From positions 1-29,971 of the forward strand of contig JBIKLY010000039.1 of NCBI GenBank assembly GCA_044359525.1: a stretch of DNA of 29,971 nucleotides, written 5' to 3'. The notes under the pieces were generated by a model. The model was given only the letters and a program-made list of their open reading frames with translations. It had not been told where the DNA came from and ran no database searches. This document shows, one piece after another, positions 1 to 6,578 of this stretch. A program made the position numbers and the translations under genes. Every line of letters starts with the position of its first letter. Position 1 is the stretch's first letter. This DNA comes from CAJBIL01 sp044359525 (GTDB lineage: Bacteria; Pseudomonadota; Gammaproteobacteria; Burkholderiales; Rhodocyclaceae).

Positions 1-735
1 AATACCAAGCAGCAACAACGTGCTGACAGCGCTGTAGCGATGCAACAGATGCAGCGTTACGCCGCCCGCATCGCCGGGCAGAGCGGCACGCACCAGTTTG
101 ACAAATGGGTTCAAGGCAGCCCAGCCCTCTGTTGAAGGCCACCAGACACCACCGCAGTGTGGCAGCGTAACGCAGGAGGGGGCGGCATAACTGGCGCCAA
201 TCCAGGCGCCCAGCATCACCGTCAGTGACAGGCTGAGCACGCCAAGGCGCAACAGAATACCAGGCCGACCATCCGCTGACCGGGTCGGTTGCGGGCTGCT
301 GGCCAGCACCACCCGCCATGAAAAAGTAACCAGCCCCAGACCGCCCATGATGTTCAGGAAGCCAACCAGCGACAAACGCTGGTCAGCGCTCCAGATGCCC
401 AATGCCGAAAGCGTCAGCATCAGTAGCAAAAGGAGCGTTGCATAGCGCGCTGCCGGCTGTATCGGCTGTGGCCGCAGGCACGACCAGACAAGAAAACAAG
501 CCAGCAACAGCGCGCCCGAGGCGGTAACACGGTGCAGCAAGCGGGCGACCCCGTACTGTTGCACCGGCGGCTCACCGCGCAACACCTGCCCGTAGCACGC
601 CGGCCAGTCCGCACAGCTCAGTCCGGCACCATCCAGACGCAAATAGGCACTAATCAGTACGACAAAAACAGAAAGCGCGGTAAGCAACAGCGCCGTTGCG
701 CGGATTTTTTTCAGCCTGCCGCCGTTAATCGCCAT
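1..735 (-). CDS. COX15/CtaA-family heme A synthase-like protein (3' end outside window)
   Basis: The frame is open from an ATG at 735 down to the window edge, giving 245 residues without a stop. It is a polytopic membrane protein with the COX15/CtaA signature: an N-terminal helix (about 12-31), then a Cys pair C41/C47 in a context matching the family's 'GLxCxDWPxCYG' element, a helix with H68 in LLHR, a second Cys pair C188/C194, and an HLLHR element (H229, H232). Family members oxidise heme O to heme A in the cytoplasmic membrane; the histidines are heme ligands. Its ATG overlaps the TGA of the upstream COX15 gene by one base (TGATG), so the two are translationally coupled. It is a distant paralogue of that neighbour, so it may have an accessory rather than catalytic role. 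The family call is firm; the division of labour is inference. Confidence 0.85.
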   Translation of the reverse strand, partial: MAINGGRLKKIRATALLLTALSVFVVLISAYLRLDGAGLSCADWPACYGQVLRGEPPVQQYGVARLLHRVTASGALLLACFLVWSCLRPQPIQPAARYATLLLLLMLTLSALGIWSADQRLSLVGFLNIMGGLGLVTFSWRVVLASSPQPTRSADGRPGILLRLGVLSLSLTVMLGAWIGASYAAPSCVTLPHCGGVWWPSTEGWAALNPFVKLVRAALPGDAGGVTLHLLHRYSAVSTLLLLGI

Positions 736-1784
736 CAAAAGCGGCTGCCCGATCTACAGGCAACACGCAATTCGTGATTGAGCCAGAGAAGAACCCCGAA
801 AACGACCATTGAACCACCCTGATGCGCGGCACCGAGTGCGACAGGAACCCCCATCAGGAGCGTCATGATGCCCAGCGTGATCTGAGCGACAAGCGCCAGC
901 AACAAGAGGTTCGCAGCAAGGCGTGCGCGCCGTGAAACATCCGCCGAACGTATCTTGAACCAGAACCATGGCACCAGAAATGCCAGCAACCAGGCGCCCA
1001 AGCGGTGATCGAACTGAACCAGCGCCATGTTGTTGAAGAAATTCAGGTACCACGGCTCGATGATGAAGCTCTCAGGTGGCAAAACGTGTCCATCCATCAA
1101 CGGAAAGGTGTTGTAAGCCTTGCCGGCCCGAATGCCAGCGACAAAACCACCCGTAATTACCATATAGAAGACCAGCAGGGCGAGCCAGAATCCGAAGCGT
1201 TGCAGTTTTTCAAGCGCCGCATCGGCAGTTGCACCTGCCCGCTCGGCACACAGGCCGAGCGCCACCCACATCAGCGAGATAAAAATCAGAAAAGCCAGCG
1301 ACAAATGCGCTGTGAGGCGGTATTGGCTGACGCGAGGATCGTCAACCAGGCCGCTTTGCACCATGTACCAACCCATCGCCCCTTGCATCCCGCCCAGGAT
1401 AAAAATACCAGCGAGTTTCAGAACGAGTGGCGGATCGATTTTTTTCCGGATCAGAAAATACATGAACGGCAAAAAGAAAACGACGCCGATCAGACGCCCA
1501 AGCACCCGATGCCAGTATTCCCAGAAAAAGATCCCTTTAAACTCATCAAGGGACATCTGATGATTCACCTTCTGATACTCCGGGGTTTTCTTGTACTTAT
1601 CGAATGTCTCGTCCCACTCAGCCTGATTGAGCGGGGGAATCACACCAACGATCGGCTTCCATTCAACGATCGACAAACCGGAATGGGTCAGGCGCGTCAC
1701 GCCACCGACAACCAGCATGGCAAAAACCATGGCACTGCAGATAAACAGCCAAAGCGCAATTTGTCGACGGACGGTGGAGTCCAT
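735..1784 (-). CDS. ctaA: Heme A synthase (COX15/CtaA)
   Basis: This 349-residue integral membrane protein has about eight helices. It shows the four family histidines in order: H92 in an EYWHRxLGR element, H160 in RLTAH, H260 in FDHRLG and H321 in AAHQGG. The long hydrophilic loop at 43-80 is typical of the bacterial/mitochondrial COX15 type. The family hydroxylates the methyl group at C8 of heme O to give heme A, needed by aa3- and ba3-type enzymes. The start ATG at 1784 is followed at once by the first helix. The gene is divergent from the CuA enzyme operon at 2042, with a 257-bp control region between them, so heme A supply is probably tied to that enzyme. It is coupled by TGATG to a second COX15-like gene. 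Confidence 0.93.
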   Translation of the reverse strand: MDSTVRRQIALWLFICSAMVFAMLVVGGVTRLTHSGLSIVEWKPIVGVIPPLNQAEWDETFDKYKKTPEYQKVNHQMSLDEFKGIFFWEYWHRVLGRLIGVVFFLPFMYFLIRKKIDPPLVLKLAGIFILGGMQGAMGWYMVQSGLVDDPRVSQYRLTAHLSLAFLIFISLMWVALGLCAERAGATADAALEKLQRFGFWLALLVFYMVITGGFVAGIRAGKAYNTFPLMDGHVLPPESFIIEPWYLNFFNNMALVQFDHRLGAWLLAFLVPWFWFKIRSADVSRRARLAANLLLLALVAQITLGIMTLLMGVPVALGAAHQGGSMVVFGVLLWLNHELRVACRSGSRF

Positions 1785-1849
1785 AGCGTAATTCCGGAGA
1801 AGTTTTTCGTGGATTTTGGGGGATTTTAGCGATTTTTTCGCCGCCGATT

Positions 1850-1910
1850 ATATGCGACAATACGCCTCGAGGTGACCGTTAGTAACGGTATGTGACAGAT
1901 TGTCGCATAT
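1850..1910. repeat. Perfect 12-bp inverted repeat in the ctaA / CuA-enzyme divergent control region
   Basis: The left arm ATATGCGACAAT (1850-1861) and right arm ATTGTCGCATAT (1899-1910) are exact reverse complements separated by 37 bp. A smaller inverted repeat lies inside (accgtt 1875-1880, aacggt 1884-1889). The right arm ends one base before the FNR/DNR-type box at 1912. The arms could be paired operator half-sites for a looping regulator or a long-loop hairpin. The repeat is directly visible; its function is unknown. Confidence 0.7.
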
Positions 1911-1911
1911 C

Positions 1912-1960
1912 TTGATACAGATCAAATCACGCCACGCCTGACGTCGGTACGCTACCGACC
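1912..1960 (+). promoter_or_regulatory. FNR/DNR-type activator box (1912-1925) and -10 element of the CuA enzyme operon
   Basis: TTGATACAGATCAA at 1912-1925 is a perfect palindromic FNR/ANR/DNR consensus. Its centre (1918.5) lies 29.5 bp before a TACGCT -10-like hexamer at 1948-1953, which puts the inferred start at about 1960 and the box at -41.5, the usual class II position. No -35 hexamer is apparent, as expected for an activator-dependent promoter. A GTCGGTA-cgc-TACCGAC inverted repeat (1943-1959) overlaps the -10. The leader to the first ATG (2042) would be about 80 nt. The box is seen directly; the start site is inferred. Confidence 0.8.
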
Positions 1961-2041
1961 ATTGCGTCCAAGGGTTCCGTATTTTTTGGTTTTCAAGCAA
2001 TTAACCGTGCGCCACATGCGCCAACGATGGAGGGTAGAAAC

Positions 2042-2191
2042 ATGGCCGACAACAACGACGACGACATTCCGTTCATGCAGAAACTGCTGGATAACCACTT
2101 CCTGCTGTTATTCATTGGTGTCATGTCGCCAATGATGCTTTATGTCGTCTGGGGCATCATCGACATCATGAACGTACCGCTCGCCAAGTAA
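2042..2191 (+). CDS. 49-residue single-helix membrane peptide, candidate small subunit of the CuA heme-copper enzyme
   Basis: The ATG at 2042 follows a strong ribosome site (GGAGGG, about 7 nt upstream). The peptide has an acidic N-terminus (MADNNDDD), an amphipathic stretch and one transmembrane helix at about 18-43, then a short tail. It is the first gene after the FNR/DNR promoter and lies 28 nt before the CuA subunit. By size, topology and position it resembles the small single-helix subunit IIa of Thermus ba3 oxidase, though no sequence identity is claimed. It could be an assembly factor instead. The operon position and clear ribosome site make translation likely. Confidence 0.75.
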   Translation: MADNNDDDIPFMQKLLDNHFLLLFIGVMSPMMLYVVWGIIDIMNVPLAK

Positions 2192-2219
2192 ACATTTCAG
2201 TCATATCAGGGAGAATCAA

Positions 2220-2759
2220 ATGAGTGCAATTCTGCCGCCATCAAACCGGCTCTGGTGGAAAGAGTCCATCGCTCCGGCCGAATGGGCCTGGATCGGTATC
2301 GCTTTCGTGTGGGGCATGATCATGTTCGGCATGATGGTGTACTGGCACATTTACGGTAAGCAAAACCTTTCGAACGAGGCCTACAAGACCACGCCCGAAA
2401 TGTTTGCCGCCAAGGCCGAGAAATTCATCGCCGAAAACACCATTCGCACCGAAACCGATCAGCAGATCCCCGTCGTCAAGGTCCCCGCGGGTGGTGACGG
2501 CTATCTGATCGCCCGTCTGTGGAACTGGTATCCGATCCTCGAACTGGAAGCCGGCAAGGAATACAAGATTCACCTTTCCTCAATGGATTATCTGCACGGC
2601 TTTTCGCTGCAGCCAGTCAACATCAATATCGAGGTAATTCCAGGCTACGAGCACGTGGTCAAGATGACACCGACCAAGGCAGGCACTTTTGCCATCGTCT
2701 GTAACGAATACTGCGGCATCGGTCACCACTCGATGCTTGGCCGTATTTACGTGAAATAA
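2220..2759 (+). CDS. norS: CuA subunit II of a B-family heme-copper enzyme (NorS-like)
   Basis: This 179-residue protein has one N-terminal helix (about 24-44) and a periplasmic cupredoxin domain. The full binuclear CuA site is present: H126, C161, E163 (carbonyl), C165, H169 and M172, in the C-x-x-x-C-x-x-x-H-x-x-M arrangement. CuA takes electrons from cytochrome c and hands them to the low-spin heme of subunit I. The short length and single anchor are typical of ba3-type and sNOR-type enzymes, not aa3. GGGAG precedes the ATG, and the next gene starts 13 nt after the stop. The symbol follows the norSY naming of the related ammonia-oxidiser cluster and rests on the subunit I analysis; coxB or cbaB would be the neutral name. 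Confidence 0.88.
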   Translation: MSAILPPSNRLWWKESIAPAEWAWIGIAFVWGMIMFGMMVYWHIYGKQNLSNEAYKTTPEMFAAKAEKFIAENTIRTETDQQIPVVKVPAGGDGYLIARLWNWYPILELEAGKEYKIHLSSMDYLHGFSLQPVNINIEVIPGYEHVVKMTPTKAGTFAIVCNEYCGIGHHSMLGRIYVK

Positions 2760-2772
2760 GGGGAGTACCTAG

Positions 2773-4470
2773 ATGGCAACAACTTACCGTACCTGCCCGA
2801 TTTCCGGGCTGCAATTTGAAAATCACGCTGAAAAGCTGATGAAATGGAATGCCGTCGCCGGCGTTCTCTGGCTGCTGGTTGGCGGCATCACCGCGCTGCT
2901 GGTCATTCTTACCCGCTGGCCGGCCGTCAAGCTGCTGCCGGCCGACCAGTTCTACCTGATCCTGACCGCCCACGGCATCGACATGCTGATCCTGTGGATC
3001 CTGTTTTTTGAAATGGCCGTGCTTTACTTTGCCTCATCAACGCTGTTGCGCTGCCGACTGGCTACACCCAAAGTAGCCTGGCTCGGCTTCTGGCTGATGG
3101 CAATTGGCGGCATCGTTACCAACGTCGCCATCTTCCAGGGCGAATCGAGCGTGATGTTCACCTCGTACGTTCCGATGCAGGCTGCACCGCACTTCTACCT
3201 GGGCATCATTCTGGTTGCAGTGGGGGCATTGCTCGGTACGGCCGTGTTTTTTGGTACCCTGGTTGTTGCCAAGAAAGACAAAACCTACACGGGCTCCTTG
3301 CCGCTGGTCGTTTTCGGCGCGCTGGTTGCAGCCATCATCGCTGTCTTCACCATCCTTTGCGGTGCCGGCATCCTGATCCCGACCTTCCTCTGGTCCGTCG
3401 GCCTGATCAAGGAAATCGATGCGCAGCTGTACCGCATGGTCTGGTGGGCACTGGGCCACTCGTCGCAACAGATCAACGTTGCTGCGCACGTCTCGATCTG
3501 GTATCTGACCGCTGCTGTCGTCTTCGGCGCCAAGCCGCTGTCGGAAAAAGTGTCGCGCGGGGCATTCCTGCTGTACATCCTCTTCCTGCAACTGGCCAGC
3601 GCGCACCACCTGCTGTCCGACCCGGGCATGAGTGCCGAGTGGAAGGTGCTGAACACCTCCTACTTCATGTACTTCGCTGTGATGGCCTCGATGATCCACG
3701 GCTTCACCGTTCCGGGCTGTATCGAAGCCGCCCAGCGTCGCAAGGGCTACACCAACGGCATGTTCGAGTGGCTGCGCAAGGCTCCTTGGGGCAACCCGGT
3801 GTTCTCCGGCATGTTCATTTCGCTGGTCAGCTTCGGTTTCCTCGGCGGCATCTCCGGTGTGGTTCTCGGTACCGAACAGATCAACATGCTGATGCACAAC
3901 ACCTTCTACGTTCCGGGTCACTTCCACACCACCGTGGTTACCGGCACAACGCTGGCGTTCATGTCGATCACCTACCTGCTGGTGCCGGTGCTGTTCCGTC
4001 GTGAAATGATCCTGCCGAAGCTTTGCCAGATCCAGCCTTACCTGTTCGGTATCGGCATGTCGATTACCGGTCTGGTGATGATGGGTGCCGGTACGCTGGG
4101 TGTTTCCCGCCGTCACTGGGACATGGCCTTCTCGGGCTCGCCGTTCCAGTATGAGTGGCCGGGTGCTGCTTACCTGATGATGGGTCTGACCGGTGTCTTT
4201 GGCGTCATCACCATCATTGGTGGCGGCCTGTGGATTCTGCTGGTCGTCGGTTCGCTGCTGTTCGGCAAAAAGCTGGAAGGTGGCCCTGTCTCCGACAAGC
4301 CGACCCCGATTCCGGACCAGACGATGGCTTCCGCAGCATCGCATTCGGGTAGCGAAGAGCACACCCCGGTTCCGGGAACTATCGTTCTGGCCATGCTCCT
4401 GCTGGTCAGCTTCGTGCTCTACTACTATGTGAACTGGAAGTACCTGTCAGAAGTCTGGTTGCTCAGCTAG
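2773..4470 (+). CDS. norY: Heme-copper subunit I lacking the active-site tyrosine; probable sNOR-type nitric oxide reductase (NorY-like)
   Basis: This 565-residue, roughly 13-helix protein belongs to the B-type heme-copper family. Low-spin heme ligands are H67 (helix II) and H385, the high-spin heme ligand is H383 (GHFH), and the CuB/FeB ligands are H229, H278 and H279 (HH followed by DPG, as in ba3). The residue four after H229, which is the cross-linked tyrosine in A- and B-family oxygen reductases (HPxxY), is Gln233 here (GHSSQQ). Nitric oxide reductases of this superfamily lack that tyrosine, and the sNOR family (norSY-senC in ammonia oxidisers) combines a CuA subunit with such a change. 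The product is therefore more likely 2NO to N2O reduction than O2 reduction. The ligands and the substitution are seen; the substrate is inferred. It follows a GGGGAG ribosome site. Confidence 0.85.
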   Translation: MATTYRTCPISGLQFENHAEKLMKWNAVAGVLWLLVGGITALLVILTRWPAVKLLPADQFYLILTAHGIDMLILWILFFEMAVLYFASSTLLRCRLATPKVAWLGFWLMAIGGIVTNVAIFQGESSVMFTSYVPMQAAPHFYLGIILVAVGALLGTAVFFGTLVVAKKDKTYTGSLPLVVFGALVAAIIAVFTILCGAGILIPTFLWSVGLIKEIDAQLYRMVWWALGHSSQQINVAAHVSIWYLTAAVVFGAKPLSEKVSRGAFLLYILFLQLASAHHLLSDPGMSAEWKVLNTSYFMYFAVMASMIHGFTVPGCIEAAQRRKGYTNGMFEWLRKAPWGNPVFSGMFISLVSFGFLGGISGVVLGTEQINMLMHNTFYVPGHFHTTVVTGTTLAFMSITYLLVPVLFRREMILPKLCQIQPYLFGIGMSITGLVMMGAGTLGVSRRHWDMAFSGSPFQYEWPGAAYLMMGLTGVFGVITIIGGGLWILLVVGSLLFGKKLEGGPVSDKPTPIPDQTMASAASHSGSEEHTPVPGTIVLAMLLLVSFVLYYYVNWKYLSEVWLLS

Positions 4471-4478
4471 CCAGGAAA

Positions 4479-4504
4479 GTTCCCGCACCTTCGGGCGCGG
4501 GAAC
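4479..4504 (+). terminator. Hairpin just after the subunit I stop codon
   Basis: GTTCCCGC (4479-4486) pairs perfectly with GCGGGAAC (4497-4504) across a 10-nt loop, starting 9 nt after the TAG of subunit I. There is no U-tract after it, so it is more likely an mRNA-stabilising or attenuating hairpin than a full terminator. It could set higher expression of the structural subunits than of ctaB and senC. Confidence 0.55.
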
Positions 4505-4510
4505 CTGACT

Positions 4511-4547
4511 GAATCGGACTTGCCGAGCAGCAATGCAGGTCCGATTC
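4511..4547 (+). repeat. Second inverted repeat between subunit I and ctaB
   Basis: GAATCGGAC (4511-4519) and GTCCGATTC (4539-4547) are exact reverse complements around a 19-nt loop. An in-frame ATG at 4533 lies inside this loop, which argues against it as the ctaB start and for the ATG at 4611. The function is unknown; RNA processing or attenuation are options. Confidence 0.5.
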
Positions 4548-4610
4548 AAGCAGGATTCAACAAAGACTCACCCAGATGCAATTCATTTGAGCACGACGCC
4601 CCCAATACCT

Positions 4611-5501
4611 ATGCAATCGACACTCCCGCCCGGCAGCGCTTCCGGCTTGCCCATTCGAGCCATTCTGAGCCTGTTCAAACTGCGTATCGGTGTCGTAATC
4701 ACATTTACTGCGCTGGCCGGCCTCGCGGTTACGCCGGGCGCAAGCCTGAGCCTGACGCAGCTGATCGTGTTGACACTTTCCGTTCTGGTCTCATCAGCCA
4801 GTGCGGGGGCATTCAATCAATATTACGAGCACGACCTCGACCCACTGATGGCGCGCACCAGAATGCGCCCGTTTGTTACGGGTGAAATCAAGCACGGCCC
4901 GATCTGGCTGGTCATCATTGGCGCCCTGATGGTGCTCTCGGTGGGTGCCGCATGGATTGCCCTCAATGTCTGGTCGGCGCTATTCGTTTTTCTCGGCGCC
5001 TTCTTTTACGCCATCGTTTACACCGTCTGGTTGAAGCGCCGTACCTGGCTCAACATCGTTTTCGGTGGCCTGGCCGGTAGCTGGGCCGTGCTGGCGGGTG
5101 CAACCGCAGCGGACCCGCACCTGGGCGCCGTGCCGCTTTCACTGGCATTCATTCTCTTTCTGTGGACCCCGCCGCACTTCTGGAGCCTGGCCATTGCCTG
5201 CCGTGAGGACTATGCTGCGGCCGGCGTACCGATGCTGCCCGTGGTGGTTGGTGACAAGCGGGCGGCACAAATCATCTTCTACAGCACCCTGGCACTGGTC
5301 GCTGCATCTTTCCTGCCATTGGCTTTTGGCCTCGGCGCGATATACGGTGTCGGCGCCGCGGGCGGAGGCTTCCTGTTTATCCAGAAAGCCTGGCTTCTGA
5401 CACGGGAACCGAATCGCAAAGCCGCGATGGCCTGTTTTTTTGCTTCGCTGATTCAGCTGACGCTGGTTCTACTCGCAGCAATTCTCGACACCCGTTTCTA
5501 G
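4611..5501 (+). CDS. ctaB: Protoheme IX farnesyltransferase (heme O synthase)
   Basis: This UbiA-superfamily prenyltransferase has eight to nine helices and 296 residues from the ATG at 4611. The polyprenyl diphosphate/Mg site is visible as N69...D75-x-D77 followed by the MARTRMRPF element, with a second polar loop around the DKRAAQI stretch. It converts protoheme to heme O, the substrate for the divergent CtaA. The longer reading from 4533 adds 26 polar residues unlike the family and begins in a hairpin loop, so the shorter start is preferred even though its ribosome site is weak. Its position between the heme-copper subunits and senC indicates a dedicated assembly role, and with two CtaA homologues suggests a heme O- or A-containing active site. 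Confidence 0.92.
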   Translation: MQSTLPPGSASGLPIRAILSLFKLRIGVVITFTALAGLAVTPGASLSLTQLIVLTLSVLVSSASAGAFNQYYEHDLDPLMARTRMRPFVTGEIKHGPIWLVIIGALMVLSVGAAWIALNVWSALFVFLGAFFYAIVYTVWLKRRTWLNIVFGGLAGSWAVLAGATAADPHLGAVPLSLAFILFLWTPPHFWSLAIACREDYAAAGVPMLPVVVGDKRAAQIIFYSTLALVAASFLPLAFGLGAIYGVGAAGGGFLFIQKAWLLTREPNRKAAMACFFASLIQLTLVLLAAILDTRF

Positions 5502-5518
5502 CGGCACGACTTTCGGCG

Positions 5519-6406
5519 ATGTCCCGAATTCTGCGTACCCTCGCCAGATTACTCACCGCCAGCCTGCTGCTTGCGACACCGGGGCTGTACGCTGCGGATA
5601 CCGCGAACGAACAACCCAAGCTCACGGCACGTCCGCAAGGACTGAACCCCAAGGTCGTATTCACGACCCTCGATGAAAAAACGGCTTTCGAGCTGTCGCA
5701 AAGCGCACTTGGCAAACCGGTCGGCGATTTTGTCCTGCTCGATCGCGAAGGCCGACCGGTAGAGCTTTCGCGTTATCGCGGCAAGCCACTCCTGGTCAGC
5801 TTTATCTATACCGCCTGTTTCCAGGTTTGCCCGACGACCACGCGCAACCTGCAAAAAGCCGTTCAGGAAACGGTCAGTGTGCTTGGGGCAGATCGCTTCA
5901 ACATCATCAGCATTGGTTTCAACCAGCCATTTGACGACCCCCTGGCACTGAAGAACTTTGCCGTGCAATACGGCATCAATCTCCCGAACTGGGAGTTCCT
6001 GAGCCCCTCAGCAGCTATTGTCGGTGACCTGACGCGTAACTTCGGCTTCAGTTATGTCGCCACAACGGCCGGCTTCGACCATCTCAACCAGATCACCATG
6101 GTCGATGCCGAAGGGAAGATTTTCCGCCAGGTTTATGGCGAAAAGTTCACCGCCCAGGATCTCGCCGAGCCGCTCAAGGCAATGATCGCCGGTGCGGCGA
6201 TACCACCCCAGACCGGCACCCTGAAGGAGATCATGGAGCGCGTCCGCATTCTCTGCTCGGTCTACGACCCCGTCACCGGCAGATACCGGACCAACTACTC
6301 CGTCTATTTCATGATCGCCGGTTTTCTGACTTTCACCGCCTTCACGATCTACCTCTGCTTCAACTTCTGGACCAATCGGCGCCGCACGCCAAAGCCAGTC
6401 GCTTGA
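5519..6406 (+). CDS. senC: SCO1/SenC-type copper chaperone with extra C-terminal membrane anchor
   Basis: The 295-residue protein has a signal sequence (about 1-25), a thioredoxin-like SCO domain with the copper motif C100-x-x-x-C104-P and the distal ligand H188, then a C-terminal helix at about 261-284 with a positively charged cytoplasmic tail. SCO proteins deliver copper to or reduce the CuA site, so it probably matures the CuA subunit at 2220. Most SCO proteins have only an N-terminal anchor; the C-terminal helix is a distinctive variant. It starts 17 nt after ctaB and is the last gene before the second FNR/DNR promoter. A senC gene is also part of the norSY cluster of ammonia oxidisers, which supports the NOR reading of the operon. 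Confidence 0.9.
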   Translation: MSRILRTLARLLTASLLLATPGLYAADTANEQPKLTARPQGLNPKVVFTTLDEKTAFELSQSALGKPVGDFVLLDREGRPVELSRYRGKPLLVSFIYTACFQVCPTTTRNLQKAVQETVSVLGADRFNIISIGFNQPFDDPLALKNFAVQYGINLPNWEFLSPSAAIVGDLTRNFGFSYVATTAGFDHLNQITMVDAEGKIFRQVYGEKFTAQDLAEPLKAMIAGAAIPPQTGTLKEIMERVRILCSVYDPVTGRYRTNYSVYFMIAGFLTFTAFTIYLCFNFWTNRRRTPKPVA

Positions 6407-6452
6407 TTTGTTTTGTATTCATGCCTGCGTAACCCCGTAGCGCCGCTGAATA

Positions 6453-6471
6453 TCCGACTATTCTTGTCGGA
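6453..6471. repeat. Short inverted repeat abutting the second FNR/DNR box
   Basis: TCCGAC (6453-6458) and GTCGGA (6466-6471) flank a 7-nt loop and end one base before the box at 6473. The motif TTGTCG (6464-6469) recurs just upstream of the first FNR/DNR box too (1900-1905). It could be a weak hairpin after senC or a site for a second regulator. Confidence 0.45.
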
Positions 6472-6472
6472 A

Positions 6473-6521
6473 TTGATGTGCGTCAAGAGCCTCGCTCATT
6501 CACGCGCATATAATCGTCCCC
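6473..6521 (+). promoter_or_regulatory. FNR/DNR-type activator box (6473-6486) and consensus -10 of the cytochrome b fusion operon
   Basis: TTGATGTGCGTCAA at 6473-6486 matches the TTGAT-N4-ATCAA consensus at 9 of 10 half-site bases. A perfect TATAAT -10 lies at 6509-6514. The box centre (6479.5) is 29.5 bp before the -10, placing it at -41.5 from an inferred start near 6521. This is the same geometry as the promoter at 1912-1960, so both operons are probably activated by one regulator. The leader to the GTG at 6579 is about 58 nt. Confidence 0.85.
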
Positions 6522-6578
6522 TAATGTTTCACCCGTTTTCCCCAGTCACCAGTCGCCAACGCTTTTTGGACACCCCAA

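Noticed and set aside
1005..1829. 274-codon plus-strand frame over ctaA
   Set aside because: Antisense shadow of COX15; the sequence has no recognisable domain and the minus-strand gene has all four heme histidines.
3037..4362. Long 441-codon open frame on the minus strand inside subunit I
   Set aside because: It is antisense to a gene with clear metal-ligand motifs; its translation is a low-complexity mix of His/Gln/Asp/Arg typical of the opposite strand of GC-rich coding DNA.
4533..4610. Upstream ATG at 4533 as the ctaB start
   Set aside because: The extra 26 residues are polar and unlike the family, and the ATG lies in the loop of an inverted repeat; 4611 fits the family N-terminus.
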